From: Rugalucina vietnamica
Taxonomy: Eukaryota; Mollusca; Bivalvia; Lucinida; Lucinidae
Assembly (NCBI GenBank): GCA_964017185.1
Contig: OZ024880.1
Coordinates: 43,413,071-43,477,070, forward strand
Length of the DNA stretch: 64,000 nt
Direction of reading: 5' to 3'
Part shown: positions 1-11,936 of the stretch, piece by piece
Position numbering within the stretch: the first letter of the stretch is position 1
Layout: the number at the start of each line of letters is the position of its first letter
Translations under genes and position numbers: made by a program
Notes under the pieces: generated by a model
What the model was told of the DNA's origin: nothing
Seen by the model: the letters and a program-made list of their open reading frames with translations, nothing else
Databases searched by the model: none

Positions 1-1387
1 TTGTGATCGAATAATGCTTGATTGGCTATATCAGAAAAAGGTATCATTGAATCGGGATAGGCCCAACAAAAAGAAGACGTTCGACACACCATGTTTTAAT
101 GATAACATATTTGACACACGTCAGTGTACCTAAAACGTTTTAGGCCATATCCTTATTGTAATCTTCTGTTTTAATGGATGGAGGACATAAAGGTCACAGG
201 AAAAAAAATCATGTAAAATGTAGCAGAGTTGGGAAGCAATAAAAAGTCAAAAGAAAAAAAAAGTCAAAAGAAAATAAAAGTCACAAAAAAGAATTACGCT
301 TTATTCGCTACTTCTGGTTAGGTCTAAGGTATTGTTATTTTTACGTCCACCGTTTTGACAACAGGCCGTTGCAAGAAAGCGATTTAAGCCATAGAATCCG
401 ACCAAGTCAGTCACTAAGAAGTTACCAGTTCTGGCTTTGCAGGATGTTGGCTGAATAACTGCAATGTTTAAGCATTTATTTATTTTAATAAATGCCTGTA
501 CGTCCATGGTCAACAGCTAATGTGATGCCGCAACGATCAATTATCTTAGTCACACCTTTACCTATACTTAGTGCACATTAAAGTACCGATCTTGGATCAG
601 GGGGAGAGGAAGAATGATCATATAAATATGTTCATAAACATTGGCAAAGACCAACAATGATCAGAATGCAAACCACTTAAATGACAACAGAGCAGTCACG
701 AAAAAGCAATAATATTCAGAGAAGTATATTGTAGCTTGAAACGCTCTAAGAAGAGATATTATTCCTACTTTTGTTCCCAAACCTACTTTGTGCAAGGAAA
801 ATAATAGATTCTTAATTTGTCCCGATTCCTACTGTTAGCACGGACAATTCCGGAATTGAACAGATTTTTGCACATTTTTAGAAAGACCCATTGACCTTAA
901 CACGTTCGGGGTCAGGCTGGTGCATTACAGAGGCTTGAACTTTGTAAATTTGCATTGTTGCAACAATGCAAAAAGCAAGTCATAAACTACATGTACATGC
1001 ACTAGATAGACCAGCGCTCAATGTCGGCAAATTATGGGAATAATAATAAATGTATACCAACATGTAACATGTTACACTGAATGCAAAGTGGGCGTCTAAG
1101 TCAAGTGAGATAAGTGCTAGCTTCAAAAAAGGCTCATTCAAAATAATTAAGAAATCCGAAATTATGCATCGAACCGCGACACACTGGTTTACGAGTCCAA
1201 AACTGAAGCTAAGAAGACTTCTACAAGCATAATATACATGCTTTGAACTAAAATGGGACACTTTTATCAACACAGAAATGTAAATTGTGTAGATACCCTT
1301 TCATTTGATACATTTTTACTAATATTTTGACAACTCTTACATTGTCTTTACTTCATCTATGTACAAATGATAATTTGTAAAATATGA
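1..1387. other. no gene seen; AT-rich non-coding sequence
   Basis: I see no supported exon here. Positions 760-850 carry a short repeat with motifs such as TTCCTACTTT and AATTCCGGAATT; the same motifs recur just upstream of exon B1 at about 41866-42085, so this is dispersed repeat DNA. The open frames at 301-513 and 980-1273 (both on the minus strand) have no recognisable domain. Confidence 0.5.
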
Positions 1388-1620
1388 AAGTCAACTGGCA
1401 GCAGCTATTTTATGTTAAAATTGTTATATCCAGTTGACTGGCAGCAGCGATTTGTCGTAAAAATGGCTGGTGACAGTCAACTGGCAGCAGCCAATTTAAC
1501 GTAAAATCGCTATTACCAGTCAACTGGCAGCAGCCAATTTAACGTAAAATCGCTATTGCCAGTCAACTGGCAGCAGCCATTTTAACGTAAAATCGCTATT
1601 ACCAGTTAACTGGTAATAGC
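1388..1620. repeat. 43-bp minisatellite, about five units
   Basis: Units beginning CAGTCAACTGGCAGCAGCC start near 1388, 1431, 1474, 1517 and 1560, a spacing of exactly 43 bases. The last three are nearly identical and the first two are diverged. Immediately downstream (about 1685-1800) is a second, degenerate tandem repeat of about 21 bp built on GGATATCATAAAATGAATTT. Confidence 0.9.
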
Positions 1621-1799
1621 CACTCCGTAATTTTTAACTTTCCCGATATTTGGACATCAATAAATAGATTTCTAGGAATAATTATGGTGAATATGGGGTA
1701 TCATAATATGAATTTAGGATATCATAAAATGAATTTAGGATATCATAAAATGAATTTCGGATATCCTAAAATGAATTTAGAACATCGTAAAATGATGTC

Positions 1800-3136
1800 T
1801 GGTCACTGCTGAATAGCATCTTTACGAGGATTTTGCTTACAGTTAGGGAAACTTCAGACAAACAAAAAATGCAATTTGAAATAGCCATAAACATAAGTGT
1901 TTAAGATATCCTTCGAGCGATACTTGGGCAACCAAAAAATACAGTGATGTTTTTATATCTAGAAATTAATTTAATGATTATTATGAATTTGCTAAATTCT
2001 TCATGACTCCCTGATATCCAAAAAGATATTTTAGGTTATCCGAAAATACATTTATGAATATTCATGAATATTCGGAATAATTTATGGAAATCTTAAACCA
2101 ATTTTGCGATATCCTTAATAGGACTCTCCCCCCCCCCCCCCCCACACACACACACACACATCACTCTCCTTTTTTTCGTCCATCGCTGTTACCACGCGAT
2201 TCATGTACTTAACGTACTATGACATTTGGTGAGTAACTTGAAGACATTATGTACTCTTCGGAACGAAACCTTAACATTCACTTTCAAATATGAAACGCCG
2301 TAATGTACGTCGATTTTGACGTTACTTAAAGGGAAACATTACTATTTAATTCCCGCATATGATTTCCATGAAACTTCCTATGCTACAAGATAATTTTATC
2401 CTTGGACTAAAATCGAAATAAAAGTGGGGAGTCACCGGCCTCGTTTCCATGGTATCAGAACTTTTTGGATGTTTCTCCTGCATTTCAGAAAACAGCACTC
2501 GTAGCGGACATGTGTTTTAATATATATGTTTTTACTGCAAAAACAACTTAAACACACGATGAGTGTTATTTTCTTACATTTTGATACTATTTGCTCTTAA
2601 ATTGAGGAAATTACATGCAAAATTAACTTTCCCGCCATCTTTTCAAACCTGGAAAAAGTACGTATTTTTGCGATATCTCCTAAACTACGCATATGATTTT
2701 GATTAAATTACACCAAGAGATAGGAAACGTGGTGACCATTTAAAAGTTCAAATAAAAAGTGGGGGTCACCGGATTGCGTTGGAAGATATAGAGAAAAAAC
2801 GTTCAATATTCCCGCCTTTTTCGTTTTAACGCCAAACGTTACACTGACGTCGCGTATATCTATGCGACGTCATCAACAGAGAAATAAACGTTTTCATATG
2901 TAATTAACCTTATACACGAATTTGGGTATATCAATTGCCACAGAACTTCTTTAAAAATAAAAATTAACAATATGTATACCCGCTTTAGGACTTAATTATG
3001 CAGAAACAAACAGAATAAGATTCTACAGCTTGCAACGTCATTGAGAAATCAAAACAAAACGACGTTAAAAACTACGCGTAACATGCAGATACTTAACGCC
3101 GACGTTGCGCAAACAGTGTGCTCATAAACAATAGTA
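1800..3136. other. no gene seen; simple repeats
   Basis: No exon is supported here. Positions 2128-2143 are a C-run followed by (CA)n to about 2160. The rest is unassigned AT-rich sequence. Confidence 0.5.
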
Positions 3137-3147
3137 ATGTTTACCCT

Positions 3148-4219
3148 TAAGGTCAGGGTGTTGTAAAAATCGCCACGATGGAATTTTCTTATTTTTTTGC
3201 AAATCGATGTATTAAATGCACCCCCATCGGAATGTGCAATAATATTCCTTGACTACCGGATTAGTTTTTGGGCTACAGGCAATCCAAAAACACTATTTTT
3301 GCCAACGAACTCAATGAGGAAAAGGGAAAAAGATGTCGGATTTCGCACATAAACATATTTTTCTCCTAAATTCCACGATGAATGTTTTTTTTTTAAAACT
3401 GATATTTAAGAAATGAATTTCATTTTTCTGGTGTTCATGGAGCTATGAACCGCAGTGGGTCGCGTGCAAAGCTTTGCTAGCGACCCACTGCGGTTCATAG
3501 CTCCATGAACAACAGAAAAATTAAACTCATTGCTTATATTTACATTCATTTCTCTCTATCGCTTGTTGAAAAATCACCAAGGCGGTCACATTTACCAGCA
3601 AACAGAGAATCTACACACAGTGTGTGTTCAAACAGCGGAACGGCGTCGACGTTTACAACGTCCAATCAGATTGGCGAGATTTATGTTTTTGACGTCAAGT
3701 TTGGATTACGTCACGTCGCGTGACACAATGTTGTTCATGGAAGTATGAACACAGATGAACATCTAATGGCTCATCTAAGGAGGTTTTAGAAAAATGTAAA
3801 TATTATCTGCGTGAATCAGTTTGAAACAGGTTGCTTGAAAAAAAAGTCCTTGACAACCGTGCTCGTTTTCGTGCTATTTGAGGTTTTGATATATTATATG
3901 GTAGTGCGTTTTGGGTATTTTCCGCGACGTCACGTAACGTCGTGGCGCGAACACGCGTTGCATTTCAATGTGCGACTGACTCAAGAATTACAGTAAATGC
4001 CTTTTACGGCAGAAATTCTCATTTTCTGTGTTTTGGTGAAAATTTGTCGCAGACTTTAATGGAGAAAAATTTAAAATTCGTACTAAATGACGTAAAAGCT
4101 ACAGCTTTCTCCGGTTCAAAAAGGCGCGACATAAGAGCGTCGATTCTCGTTCCGCTGGAGTCGCAAAGCAACGTCGCACGTAACGCTGCATAACGACGTT
4201 TTACAACACCCTGACCTTA
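3148..4219. mobile_element. 1.07-kb element with terminal inverted repeats
   Basis: The left end CTTAAGGTCAGGGTGTTGTA is the reverse complement of the right end TACAACACCCTGACCTTAAG. The interior holds a near-perfect hairpin (3432-3463 pairs with 3480-3511, 32-bp stem, 16-base loop) and a further partial copy of the hairpin arm at about 3733-3752. The short open frames inside (3505-4193) match no family I know. The element looks non-autonomous. Confidence 0.75.
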
Positions 4220-4394
4220 AGAACGTGGACTTGTTATTGGCCTTTAGATGACGTAGTATAACAGACAATATTTACATTTTTATTGCAATCGCTCTAGATG
4301 AAAAAAGGTACAAGTAGGCAAAGATCAGGATGAAAGTATCGCTCTAGATGAAAGTATCTTTCTTGATGTTCTTCATTTCCCAATGAAAAACATT

Positions 4395-4640
4395 AAGTCA
4401 CGTGATCTGGAGACCACGCCTATGGGCGGGGCGACGTCAAAACCAGCCAGTGACGTTGTTTGTTTACTCTTGTTGTCGTGACGTTGGTCGCGTATCGCCA
4501 TGACGTTAGGCGCGAAAATTTGACGTGTTGGCTGTTCCAAAATTACGTTAAGTCGGATTTAATGTCAAATAAAATGAAAATGAGCGGTAAAATGCGCAAT
4601 TAAAAATCTGAAACTTGACTGATAATATAAAATGTAAATA
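4395..4640. other. no gene seen
   Basis: This is unassigned sequence. It is locally richer in CG and contains CACGTG and TGACGTT motifs, but nothing shows that it is a promoter. A 5' fragment of a MITE-C end (AAGGTACAAGTAGGCAAAGA) lies just upstream at 4305-4330. Confidence 0.35.
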
Positions 4641-4659
4641 TAAGAATTGAAATTCAGAT

Positions 4660-4756
4660 TTTAGCTTTCACTGGATGATGAAAAACATTAGCTGTTTTAA
4701 TGTCTCCGAGATTAAAACAGCCTAATGTTTTTCATCATCCAGTGAAAGCTAAAAAC
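4660..4756. repeat. hairpin-forming MITE
   Basis: CTTTCACTGGATGATGAAAA at the left is mirrored as its reverse complement at the right (ending near 4750). The arms are about 40 bp and the whole forms a simple palindrome. No coding potential. Confidence 0.75.
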
Positions 4757-4830
4757 TGAGTTTCAATCCTTAAATAAAACTACAAGATAAAGATAGAGGC
4801 ATACTAAAACGCATGCCTCCGGGCCTATGA

Positions 4831-5172
4831 TTAATTAGAAGCCTTAAATTCCTCAATGGTCTTGGATGAGACCACTGAAGAAGGGAGACTATTCCAAACC
4901 GGAATAGTTCTGGGGAAAAATGAATTTTTCAGGGCATCACTATAGGCAAATTGTCTTGTATATTGTGATTCATGCGATTTCCGAGTTCGCCTAAGGTTGG
5001 GTGCCGAGGTCAGGTATTTGTCTTTATCAAGAGACACTGTACCGGAATAAAGGTTAAGGAGGACCGCTCCAGGGATGGCCACTCAAGCTCGTCTAGCATA
5101 TCGCCGACGCTACTTGAGTTCCTCCATCTTCTGCAGGTCCACCTTGCTGCAGTCCTCTGCACCTTCTGCTAA
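4831..5172 (-). pseudogene. decayed C-terminal end of a LINE reverse transcriptase
   Basis: On the minus strand the upstream part (about 5172-5055) reads VQRTAARWTCRRWRNSSSVG then DMLDELEWPSLE. After a frame break, the part ending at 4831 contains RRTRKSHESQ, NSFFPRTIPVWNSLP and EEFKASN before a stop. This pattern (KVQRxAAR, SSVxxML, ELxWPxLE, FFPRTIxxWNSLP) is the typical C-terminal tail of non-LTR retrotransposon polymerases of the CR1/Jockey type. Only the tail is present; the polymerase core and endonuclease are missing, so this is a 5'-truncated, frameshifted relic. Assignment to a LINE is firm; the clade is inference. Confidence 0.85.
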
Positions 5173-5232
5173 ACGACACAGGGCGAAACGACCCAGTGCG
5201 AAACAACTCACGAGAGAAACGACCCAGGACCG
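5173..5232. repeat. short tandem repeat built on GCGAAACGACCCAG
   Basis: Three imperfect copies of a roughly 16-17 bp motif (GAAACGACCCAG and variants) lie between the LINE relic and the start of the first tandem unit. Confidence 0.6.
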
Positions 5233-5454
5233 TTTTACAAGCAGCCATTTTTTTCTCTCTAGTAGACATTTTTCACTTTTGAACGTAAATTTTGCTGGCG
5301 CTTGCGGTTACGACTTTGTGTGTGATGGGCGACGACTCGTGAGGGCATATTTGAGACGAAGGCGAGGGGCGATATGAAGAATTAACTTAGTCAAAACTAC
5401 TAACAGCCACCGGAGGCGTATTAAATGAGATAAGCAAAAAACGAAATTGTCCAG

Positions 5455-5535
5455 GACGCCTAGCTGAATAGTTCAGTAGGTAGAGTGTAAGACATAGAAT
5501 CGAAAGGTCCTGGGTTCGAGTCCGGGTAGGACAAA
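5455..5535 (+). repeat. tRNA-like sequence inside the inverted end of unit 1
   Basis: It contains TAGTTCAGTAGGTAGAG (D-arm/A-box-like) and GGTCCTGGGTTCGAGTCC (T-arm/B-box-like). The flanks do not form a matching 7-bp acceptor stem and the anticodon arm is poor, so it is a tRNA-derived repeat rather than a working tRNA gene. Sister copies are at 9425-9505 (-), 9893-9966 (+) and 20978-21055 (-). Confidence 0.65.
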
Positions 5536-5924
5536 AATTATTTTTCCTTTTCTTTGTTTCTTCTTTTTTTCGCACCTGTGACAATAAAGCTTAGAAAATT
5601 AAAAAGAAATGAAAAAAAAAGGAAAAAAGAAAATATTATTTTATCTATTGGCGAATGCAAGAATCACAAAATTCACTGCTGCATTTAATACTAAAATCGT
5701 AAGTTTCTGGATTAAACTGTCTAGTGAGAAGGCAGACCGCATGTATAGGCTTTTTTATAGGTCTTGATTTTTCACCCATTGAAGCCGAGAACTCGATCGT
5801 CATTTTCGGCAGAAGAACGGATCAGCGATCGATCCTAACGTCAACATTTATTTCCTGACTGGCTGGTACAGATAATGTGGATAGGATAAGCTGACCGCCT
5901 CTAATGACTAAAAAAATACGCAAG

Positions 5925-6160
5925 CGTCCCCCGTGGCCGAGCAGTTAAGAGCGCTATTTCATAATCACTTAATCATCTCACCGTTGTGTCTGGTGTGAGT
6001 TCGAGACCCACAATGGCCACATGTGAGACAGGCCAAGTTCTGCTTGCGGGTGTGCCAGGCGGTTTTTCTCGGGGTACTCCCGTTTTCGCCCCACCTACTG
6101 TTTGGTGCTTTTCATATGAGCTGAAATAATCTTGAAAGGGACGTGAAACTGAATTTTAAC
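5925..6160 (+). mobile_element. SINE with tRNA-derived head
   Basis: The head CCCGTGGCCGAGCAGTTAAG resembles the A-box region of a Ser/Leu-type tRNA, with a B-box-like GTGAGTTCGAGACCC about 60 bases on. The tail reads CTTGAAAGGGACGTGAAACT. The same tail occurs in the copies at 9006, 10309 and 18948. A SINE is also present at the matching place in unit 2 (10309), so this insertion is older than the duplication. Confidence 0.8.
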
Positions 6161-6179
6161 AAATACACAAGACACCAAA

Positions 6180-7030
6180 TCAAAAAGTATAGTGTACATG
6201 TTCAGATATATGTGTATTATTACATGTAAAACTACAGTTTCACGTGCTATCTCGTGAGCGAACGATGTTTATTTTGTCGATGTCTAGTTTTGAGTCCATT
6301 CGATAGTAGGAAGAGCGATGGGGGCAATACCCTACATGTAGCTACAATATGCCTAGCCACACAACTGTTTTTGTTTATTGTAGACTGCCATATCGAGTGC
6401 GATGGTTACGATGTAGAAAATTAATTTGGCAAGACATAAGCTTTCGTTCTGATCCTCATTTATTCTGTGTGATAGTATGCGTGCTGTTTCACCTGGTTGA
6501 ATTCAAATAAATAGATAAAAATCAAACTAACTCAATTATATTATTTTCATGAGTTTCTAAAGTGTTTCCGTTGAGGACGCTTAGTGTTTCAGTCGCCCCG
6601 TAAAGCGGGTCGCGCGTCACTTCGCCGCAGTTTACTTTTGATGTTCGCCATTTTCACGTAGAAGCAATTTTGGACACTACAAAGTGCACAAATTATTCAT
6701 TTATTTCACATATAATGGTGTATACAGTCTTCACATTGACACGTGTTTTCTGAAGATTATTGCCTCATGTATTGTCCCTTTTAAAAGAATGGACGCTGGT
6801 CTTGTTTGGAAAGAGCTAGTAATTTTGTTTTTTATGCGTGTTGTTAAATTGCTTGTGATGTGTTGCACCGCCATGTCTCTCCCGCCTGGTGTCTATGTTA
6901 GGATGGGAAATTTAATTGTATAGATTCTTGGTCATTTTATTGTTACTTGATTGTTACTTGATTACAGATATGGGTCTGATTGTGCTCATTTCTGATCATG
7001 ATGATTTGTTTTTTTATACAATTTTCGGCC
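6180..7030. other. no gene seen; unit 1 sequence
   Basis: Unassigned repeat-unit DNA. 6310-6510 is matched by 15190-15390 in unit 2. A tRNA-like fragment (around 6585-6620, GTCGCCCCGTAAAGCGGG) has a fuller relative at 15460-15535. Confidence 0.5.
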
Positions 7031-7135
7031 CGTTCAAGATTATTTTAGTTCATATGAGATGGGTAAATCAGTAACAGGAGGAAAAGGGGAGAACCCTGAG
7101 AAAACGAACTTGCACACCCAAAAGCAGAACTTGGT
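7030..7135 (-). mobile_element. partial SINE (same tail family)
   Basis: Read on the minus strand it shows the 3' half of the SINE family (TCATATGA motif, AACCCTGAGAAAACGA in reverse). It lacks the tRNA-like head. The matching place in unit 2 is 15850-15975. Confidence 0.6.
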
Positions 7136-7139
7136 TTAT

Positions 7140-7957
7140 GTCACCCATGATTGTAAGACTGATCAATTGGGCAGCAACCTACGGCGAAGAGTTCATTGTC
7201 TTGGTGTTGGTAGTTGCCAAAACGATATTGTTGCGCTGAAGGTTGTTTTAATCCATTTTATCAGATGCTGTGTGATGTTGCATCAATCTTTGTTGTAAGG
7301 ACTTTGATTGTATCGCAAGCATATACGATGGTGCTGACACTGATAGACAATACTCGAGTACACATATCATATACATGTACAGTATAAATGTTTCAAATCG
7401 TAAATCTTGCCATGTTTACATGTAAAAAAAATACTGTGTGTTCACGAAAAACACGTGGAATGTAGCTTAACAGAACCAATGTACGTATATACATGCACCA
7501 GTATGTTAAAAGTCACATGGCGATAACAAATAGTTGATAGTTGCTTTCCCACCAACAGTTATCGTCATATGCAGACGGGATCTCGGTTTATAGTGTCACC
7601 ATAAAGCCATGGGCAGCTCAGAATTGAACTAGCGATCCCTAGTTATACACACGAGTGTCTAAAAATAACATTCTGCACTGGAAGCTCAACAATAATCATT
7701 GTTACCATTGCATATGATAACATTGATTGTTTACGATTTATATGTTTAATTGCTGTCTGGATTTCTTTATTTTGCATTTTACCAATGCATATAGGTTTTA
7801 AGTTTTTATTTATTTATTTATTTTCTACGCAAGAATACTGTCAAAGATGCGAGAAAAAAAAATAATAAAAATAATAAATTCCAATAAAAATAGGCGTTTC
7901 CTACTCGCGCTCAACCTCCTAAGCTAACAAATCAGATGCTCTTATCAAAATCATTTT
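7140..7957. other. no gene seen; unit 1 sequence
   Basis: No exon supported. 7370-7720 has a close direct copy at 17390-17680 in unit 2. 7795-7880 is A/T-rich low-complexity sequence. Confidence 0.5.
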
Positions 7958-8137
7958 CATTAAGGCTTTATATCCCAGTCAACATTTTTTCAGTCATGTC
8001 GGGACGGAGCCAACGCTTCCTGGGTTTAACCAGTTAGTAAGGAGTTAATGTGTCTACACGGTGGCGCCTGTTGGGATCGAACCCAGGACCTTTCGATTCG
8101 GAGTCAGACGCCCTACCAATACGCCACCGCGCTCCCT
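7958..8137 (-). mobile_element. short SINE with tRNA-Arg-like head, unit 1 only
   Basis: On the minus strand the head reads GCGCGGTGGCGTATTGGTAG with TCCTGGGTTCGATCCC as a B-box. The anticodon loop would read CTCCGAA (Arg CCG), but its stem has mismatches, so it is not a functional tRNA. It is flanked by AAAATCATTTT (7947-7957) and AAAATAAGTTT (8138-8148). The equivalent place in unit 2 (about 18170-18185) reads AAAATTATTTTGTACC without the insert. Confidence 0.8.
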
Positions 8138-8246
8138 AAAATAAGTTTGTACCAGTCTTATATCAACTACCTTTACGTATTTATTCTCGACATGTGATTT
8201 TACGAAGCGACTGACTTAACCACTGCGACATGAAGTCATCTACGGA

Positions 8247-8251
<5 letters not shown>

Positions 8252-8295
<44 letters not shown>
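8252..8295. repeat. (GT)n microsatellite
   Basis: About 22 uninterrupted GT units. Confidence 0.95.
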
Positions 8296-8297
<2 letters not shown>

Positions 8298-8299
8298 CG

Positions 8300-8994
8300 C
8301 GTAAAGAATATTAAAAAATATTGTCACCTGTTTTAGGGTTAAGCAAGGTACGCGGCACGTTATGAAAAAAAAACGAACTGTATGTTTCTCAGTCTATAAA
8401 CATTCATTTTCTTGAAAATAATATTGTTTCAGTTTGAAGTTTAATTATATTTATTTGAATTCAAACAGATAAACATCACGCATAATTCAAGAGCATAAAT
8501 GAGGATCAGAAAGAAAGCCTTTGACTTGGAAAAAACATCCCAAAAATCGTAATTATCGCATTCAAACTGCTGAAATACTGTGGAAGGTCTACAAAACCTC
8601 AACTTATTTGTATGGCTTTGCAAAATGTAGCTAGGATATCGCACTTATGACTTGCAGATGATTGCCTAATGGACTCAAAACGAAACATCAACCAAATAAA
8701 TAACATCACGATTTCGAGTATCTGTTTGAAATACATGTATAAACATGCCAAAATAAATTATGTTCTCTCATGAGACAGCACGTGGAACTGTAGGTCTTAC
8801 ACCTAATAAATATACATATATCTTTACATGTACACTATACAGTGTACTATTTGAGCCGCGGAAAACATTTTAAGTCGTTCAGGATGGCTAACTTATCCTA
8901 GCCACATTATGCCTGTACAAGCCTTCAGTATATTCATACATTCATGTCTCCCAGAAAGAAATATTGGCGTGAGGATAGATCAGCTCTTATACCC
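8300..8994. other. no gene seen; unit 1 sequence
   Basis: It matches 20120-20755 of unit 2 in the same direction (for example around 8400-8640 with 20130-20400). The open frame 8441-8644 on the minus strand is not conserved as protein between the two units. Confidence 0.5.
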
Positions 8995-9005
8995 AAAATA
9001 CGATC

Positions 9006-9212
9006 TTTTCGCACTTAACCATTCGATCATCTCACCGCTGTGTCTGGTGTGGGTGCGAGTCCCGCTCTGGGCACATGTGAGACAAGCCAAGTTCTGCTTG
9101 CGGGTGTGTCAGGTGGTTTTTCTCGGGGTTCTCCCGTTTTCGCCCCACCTACTAATTGGCCCGTCTCATATGAGCTGAAATAATCTTGAAAGGGACGTTA
9201 AACTGAATAAAA
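9006..9212 (+). mobile_element. 5'-truncated SINE with target duplication
   Basis: It lacks the tRNA-like head but has the middle (CTCACCGCTGTGTCTGGTGT) and the tail AAAGGGACGTTAAACTGAA followed by an A-run. It is flanked by direct repeats AAAATACGATC at 8995-9005 and 9213-9223. The unit 2 equivalent (20752-20766, ACAAATACGATCGAGC) is an empty site. Confidence 0.85.
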
Positions 9213-9314
9213 AAAATACGATCGAGCTCCAAATACAAGAGAAAACATACATGTGGGCTACCGCCTCAAACTTCAATTCCTTTACGATTTAAGAATTTAA
9301 TGTAGTAGGGCATT

Positions 9315-10070
9315 TCATGATTCTTGCATTTGCCAAAAAAAGATAATCAGCTGATAATATATGTTTTATTTCCAAAGCTTTTTTTTTTTGTCACAAGAGA
9401 GACAATTAAAGAAAAGAAAAAAGTGATCCGTCCGGGACTGGAACCCAGGACCTTTCGCTTTCAATTCCAAGCAGGCTACCTACTGAGCTACACAGCTACA
9501 CGTCCTAGACTATTTCATTTTTTGACTCTCTTATTTAATTCGTCTTCGTCGGGCTATTGATAGTTTTGACTAAGTAATTCTTCATATCGTCCCTCGTCTT
9601 CGTCTCAAATATGCCCTCACGAGTCGTCCCCCATCACACGGAAAGTCATAACCGCAAGCGCCAGCAGCATTTACGTTCAAAAGTGAAAAATGTCTATTAG
9701 ACATTTTTCACTTTTGAACGTAAATGTTGCTGGCGCGTGCGGTTACGATTTTCGGTGTGATGGGGGACGACTCGTGAGGGCATATTTGAGACGATGACGA
9801 GGGGCGATATGAATAATTACTTGGTAAAAACTACCTATAGCCTAACGGAGACCAATTAAACAAGACAGGCAAAAAAGAAATAGTCCACGACGTCTTACTC
9901 TGTAGCTCAGTAGGAAGCATGTATGGAATAAAACCAAAGGGTCCCGGGTTCGAGTCCGGCTAGGACAAAAAATCTTTTTCTATTCTTAATTGCTTCCTTT
10001 TTTCGCATCTGTGACAATATAGCTTAGAAAATGAAAAAGAAAAGAAAAAAAAATGCAAAACTCACAAAAT
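9315..10070. repeat. 750-bp palindrome at the junction of units 1 and 2
   Basis: The sequence is a near-complete inverted repeat centred at 9697 (ATGTC-TATTA-GACAT). Each arm carries the tRNA-like stretch and an A/T-rich outer part. It is formed by the right end of unit 1 meeting the left end of unit 2; half-copies exist at 5265-5650 and 20880-21250. Confidence 0.85.
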
Positions 10071-10308
10071 GCACTACTGCATTTAATACTAAAATCGTTA
10101 ATTTGTGGATTAAAGTGTGTAGTGAGAAGGCAGTCCGCACGTATAGGTTTTTCACTAAGTCTTCTTGTCTTTTCACCGATTTAAGCCGGTAGCTTGATCG
10201 TAATCGGCAGAAGAGCGGACCCGCGACCGATCCTCACGTCAACATTTATTTTCTGAAGGCTGGTACAGATAATGCGGCTAGGATAAGTTGACCGCCTCTA
10301 ATGACTAA

Positions 10309-10534
10309 GCGGCCCCCGTGGCCGAGCGGTTGAGAGCGCTGTTTCTTAATCACTCGTTCATCTCACCGCTGTGTCTTGTGTGTGTTCGAGCCCAAAACTG
10401 GCCACATATGATACAAGCCAAGTTCAACTTGCGGGAGTGCCAGGTGGTTTTTCTTAGGGTGCTCACGTTTTCACCCCACCTACTGATTGGTGAGCTGAAA
10501 TAATCTTGAAAGGGACGTAAAACTGAACTAAAAT
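10309..10534 (+). mobile_element. SINE with intact tRNA-like head
   Basis: The head CCCGTGGCCGAGCGGTTGAG is the best-preserved one in the window. A B-box-like TGTGTTCGAGCCC and the tail AAAGGGACGTAAAACTGAA follow. It sits at the place equivalent to the SINE at 5925 in unit 1. Confidence 0.85.
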
Positions 10535-11228
10535 GCGCAAGACAATAAATCAAATAGTATAGTGTACATGTTCAGATACATGTATATCTGTGTTTATTAG
10601 ATGTAAAACTACAGTTTCACGTGCTGTCTCGTGAGCGAACATATTTCATTCTGTTTATATTTCAAACAGATTATCAGCTTGATCACCCTGTCCAACGTTG
10701 ACGCCGGTGAAACGGCCCCAACACCGGTTACTACGGTGCTTTCGCTACAAAATTTGATGGATGCGAATAAATTTCTTGTGTTGTTCAATGTTATATAAAC
10801 GTTTGCGATGAAGTAAAACACGCATCTAATGGAGAATTAACTTGACTTTTTATTTCTGCTTGAACGAAAAACTGTTTTTGTATAATGTGTCCAAACATTC
10901 GATTCAAAGTTGGTAAACAAGGTTCGGCCAAGGCCTATTCGGCCGATTTCTACAGAAACTGTTCGTATTTTCCAAAATACGCACAAAAATGTGAGCAAAC
11001 GAGCATTTTGATATGACTTGTAGGCAAGACTGTGGGACGTTTGCATCGTTCTTTATAGATTTTCCCCCGAAAAATGCACAGGAAGAATTTTATGGCAAAA
11101 AGTAAATACAACGCCGGTTACTACGGTACCAGAATTACCTGGATTATTGGATAGATGGGCATTCTAGCTTTACAAGATGCGGATTGTGTTACTAATTCGA
11201 GCCCTGCTTCTACCTACATACCTCTTTC

Positions 11229-11575
11229 GTTTTGTTTTGTTTTCCTGTTACTCCCATCAATCAATTTCTGATTATTCTTGGGAGGTGTACATTGTACACT
11301 CCGGTGAGTTTGCAGGATGAGCCTACATGCATGAGGATAGAACCTGTGTAAGGATCTTTAACCTGCACAGGGGATGACTGTCCCTGCACAGGGGGCCTCC
11401 AGTTAACATCCCGATCCGAAGGACGGCGCACTGTATCATGTCATTCCTGCAAATGACACGAAGGGAAGCAAGTTCGGACCAACAAATTTTCCTCGCCGCC
11501 GGCAGGGATCGAACCCGGGACCTCTAGCACAAGAAGCCAGTGCGCTAACCACTCGGCTATCTCGCTTCCTTAACC
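11229..11575 (-). mobile_element. SINE with Ser/Leu-type tRNA head, in one arm of the foldback only
   Basis: On the minus strand the head is GCGAGATAGCCGAGTGGTTA with TCCCGGGTTCGATCCC as the B-box. The 3' tail (left end) is a run of CAAAA units. Direct repeats TTTC flank it (11225-11228 and 11576-11579). The right arm of the foldback at about 14605 is the empty site. Confidence 0.85.
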
Positions 11576-11932
11576 TTTCATGTAGGTTTGGGAACTATAC
11601 GTTCATTGGCATGGTTATCAACCCTAGAATGAAGAGATTGTAATGAAACAGTTCCGTATTGTTATGAGATAGAAGTGGTTCCAATAGGAAAACAGGGCTT
11701 GTCCATGACTCACCAATTGCACGTAATTATACTTTGAGGTACCTTGGTATTATAAGTTTCACCAATCTTTCTGCAACCCTTGTACTTACTTACTCGCTCA
11801 ATGACTCTATGACTGACTCACGCATTCGGAAGTTTCGAGTCGAAACATTATCCAGTATGTTATAATAATAATAATAATCTTTCATGTAGGTTTCGGGAAC
11901 TTTACGTTCATTGGCATGGACATCAAGTCTAT

Positions 11933-11936
<4 letters not shown>

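Larger units (their letters stand above)
5265..9694. mobile_element. tandem unit 1: 4.4-kb segment with about 400-bp inverted ends
   Basis: The unit starts GACATTTTTCACTTTTGAAC and ends with the reverse complement near 9663-9694. The inverted ends extend about 400 bp inward and each includes a tRNA-like stretch. The interior holds two SINEs of one family (5925-6160 and 9006-9212), a second SINE type (7958-8137), a (GT)n tract (8252-8295) and no coding sequence I can support. Unit 2 (from 9700) repeats the same order of sequence in the same direction, for example 5640-6280 matches 10060-10620, 7370-7720 matches 17390-17680 and 8150-8360 matches 18180-18380. Confidence 0.75.

Noticed and set aside
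4395..4560. CG-richer stretch with CACGTG and TGACG motifs as a promoter
   Set aside because: No downstream gene or first exon can be tied to it, and similar motifs occur widely in the mobile elements of this window.
8040..8135. tRNA-Arg gene
   Set aside because: The A/B-box motifs are there, but the anticodon stem has mismatches and the sequence lies in a SINE with target-site repeats and an empty sister site.
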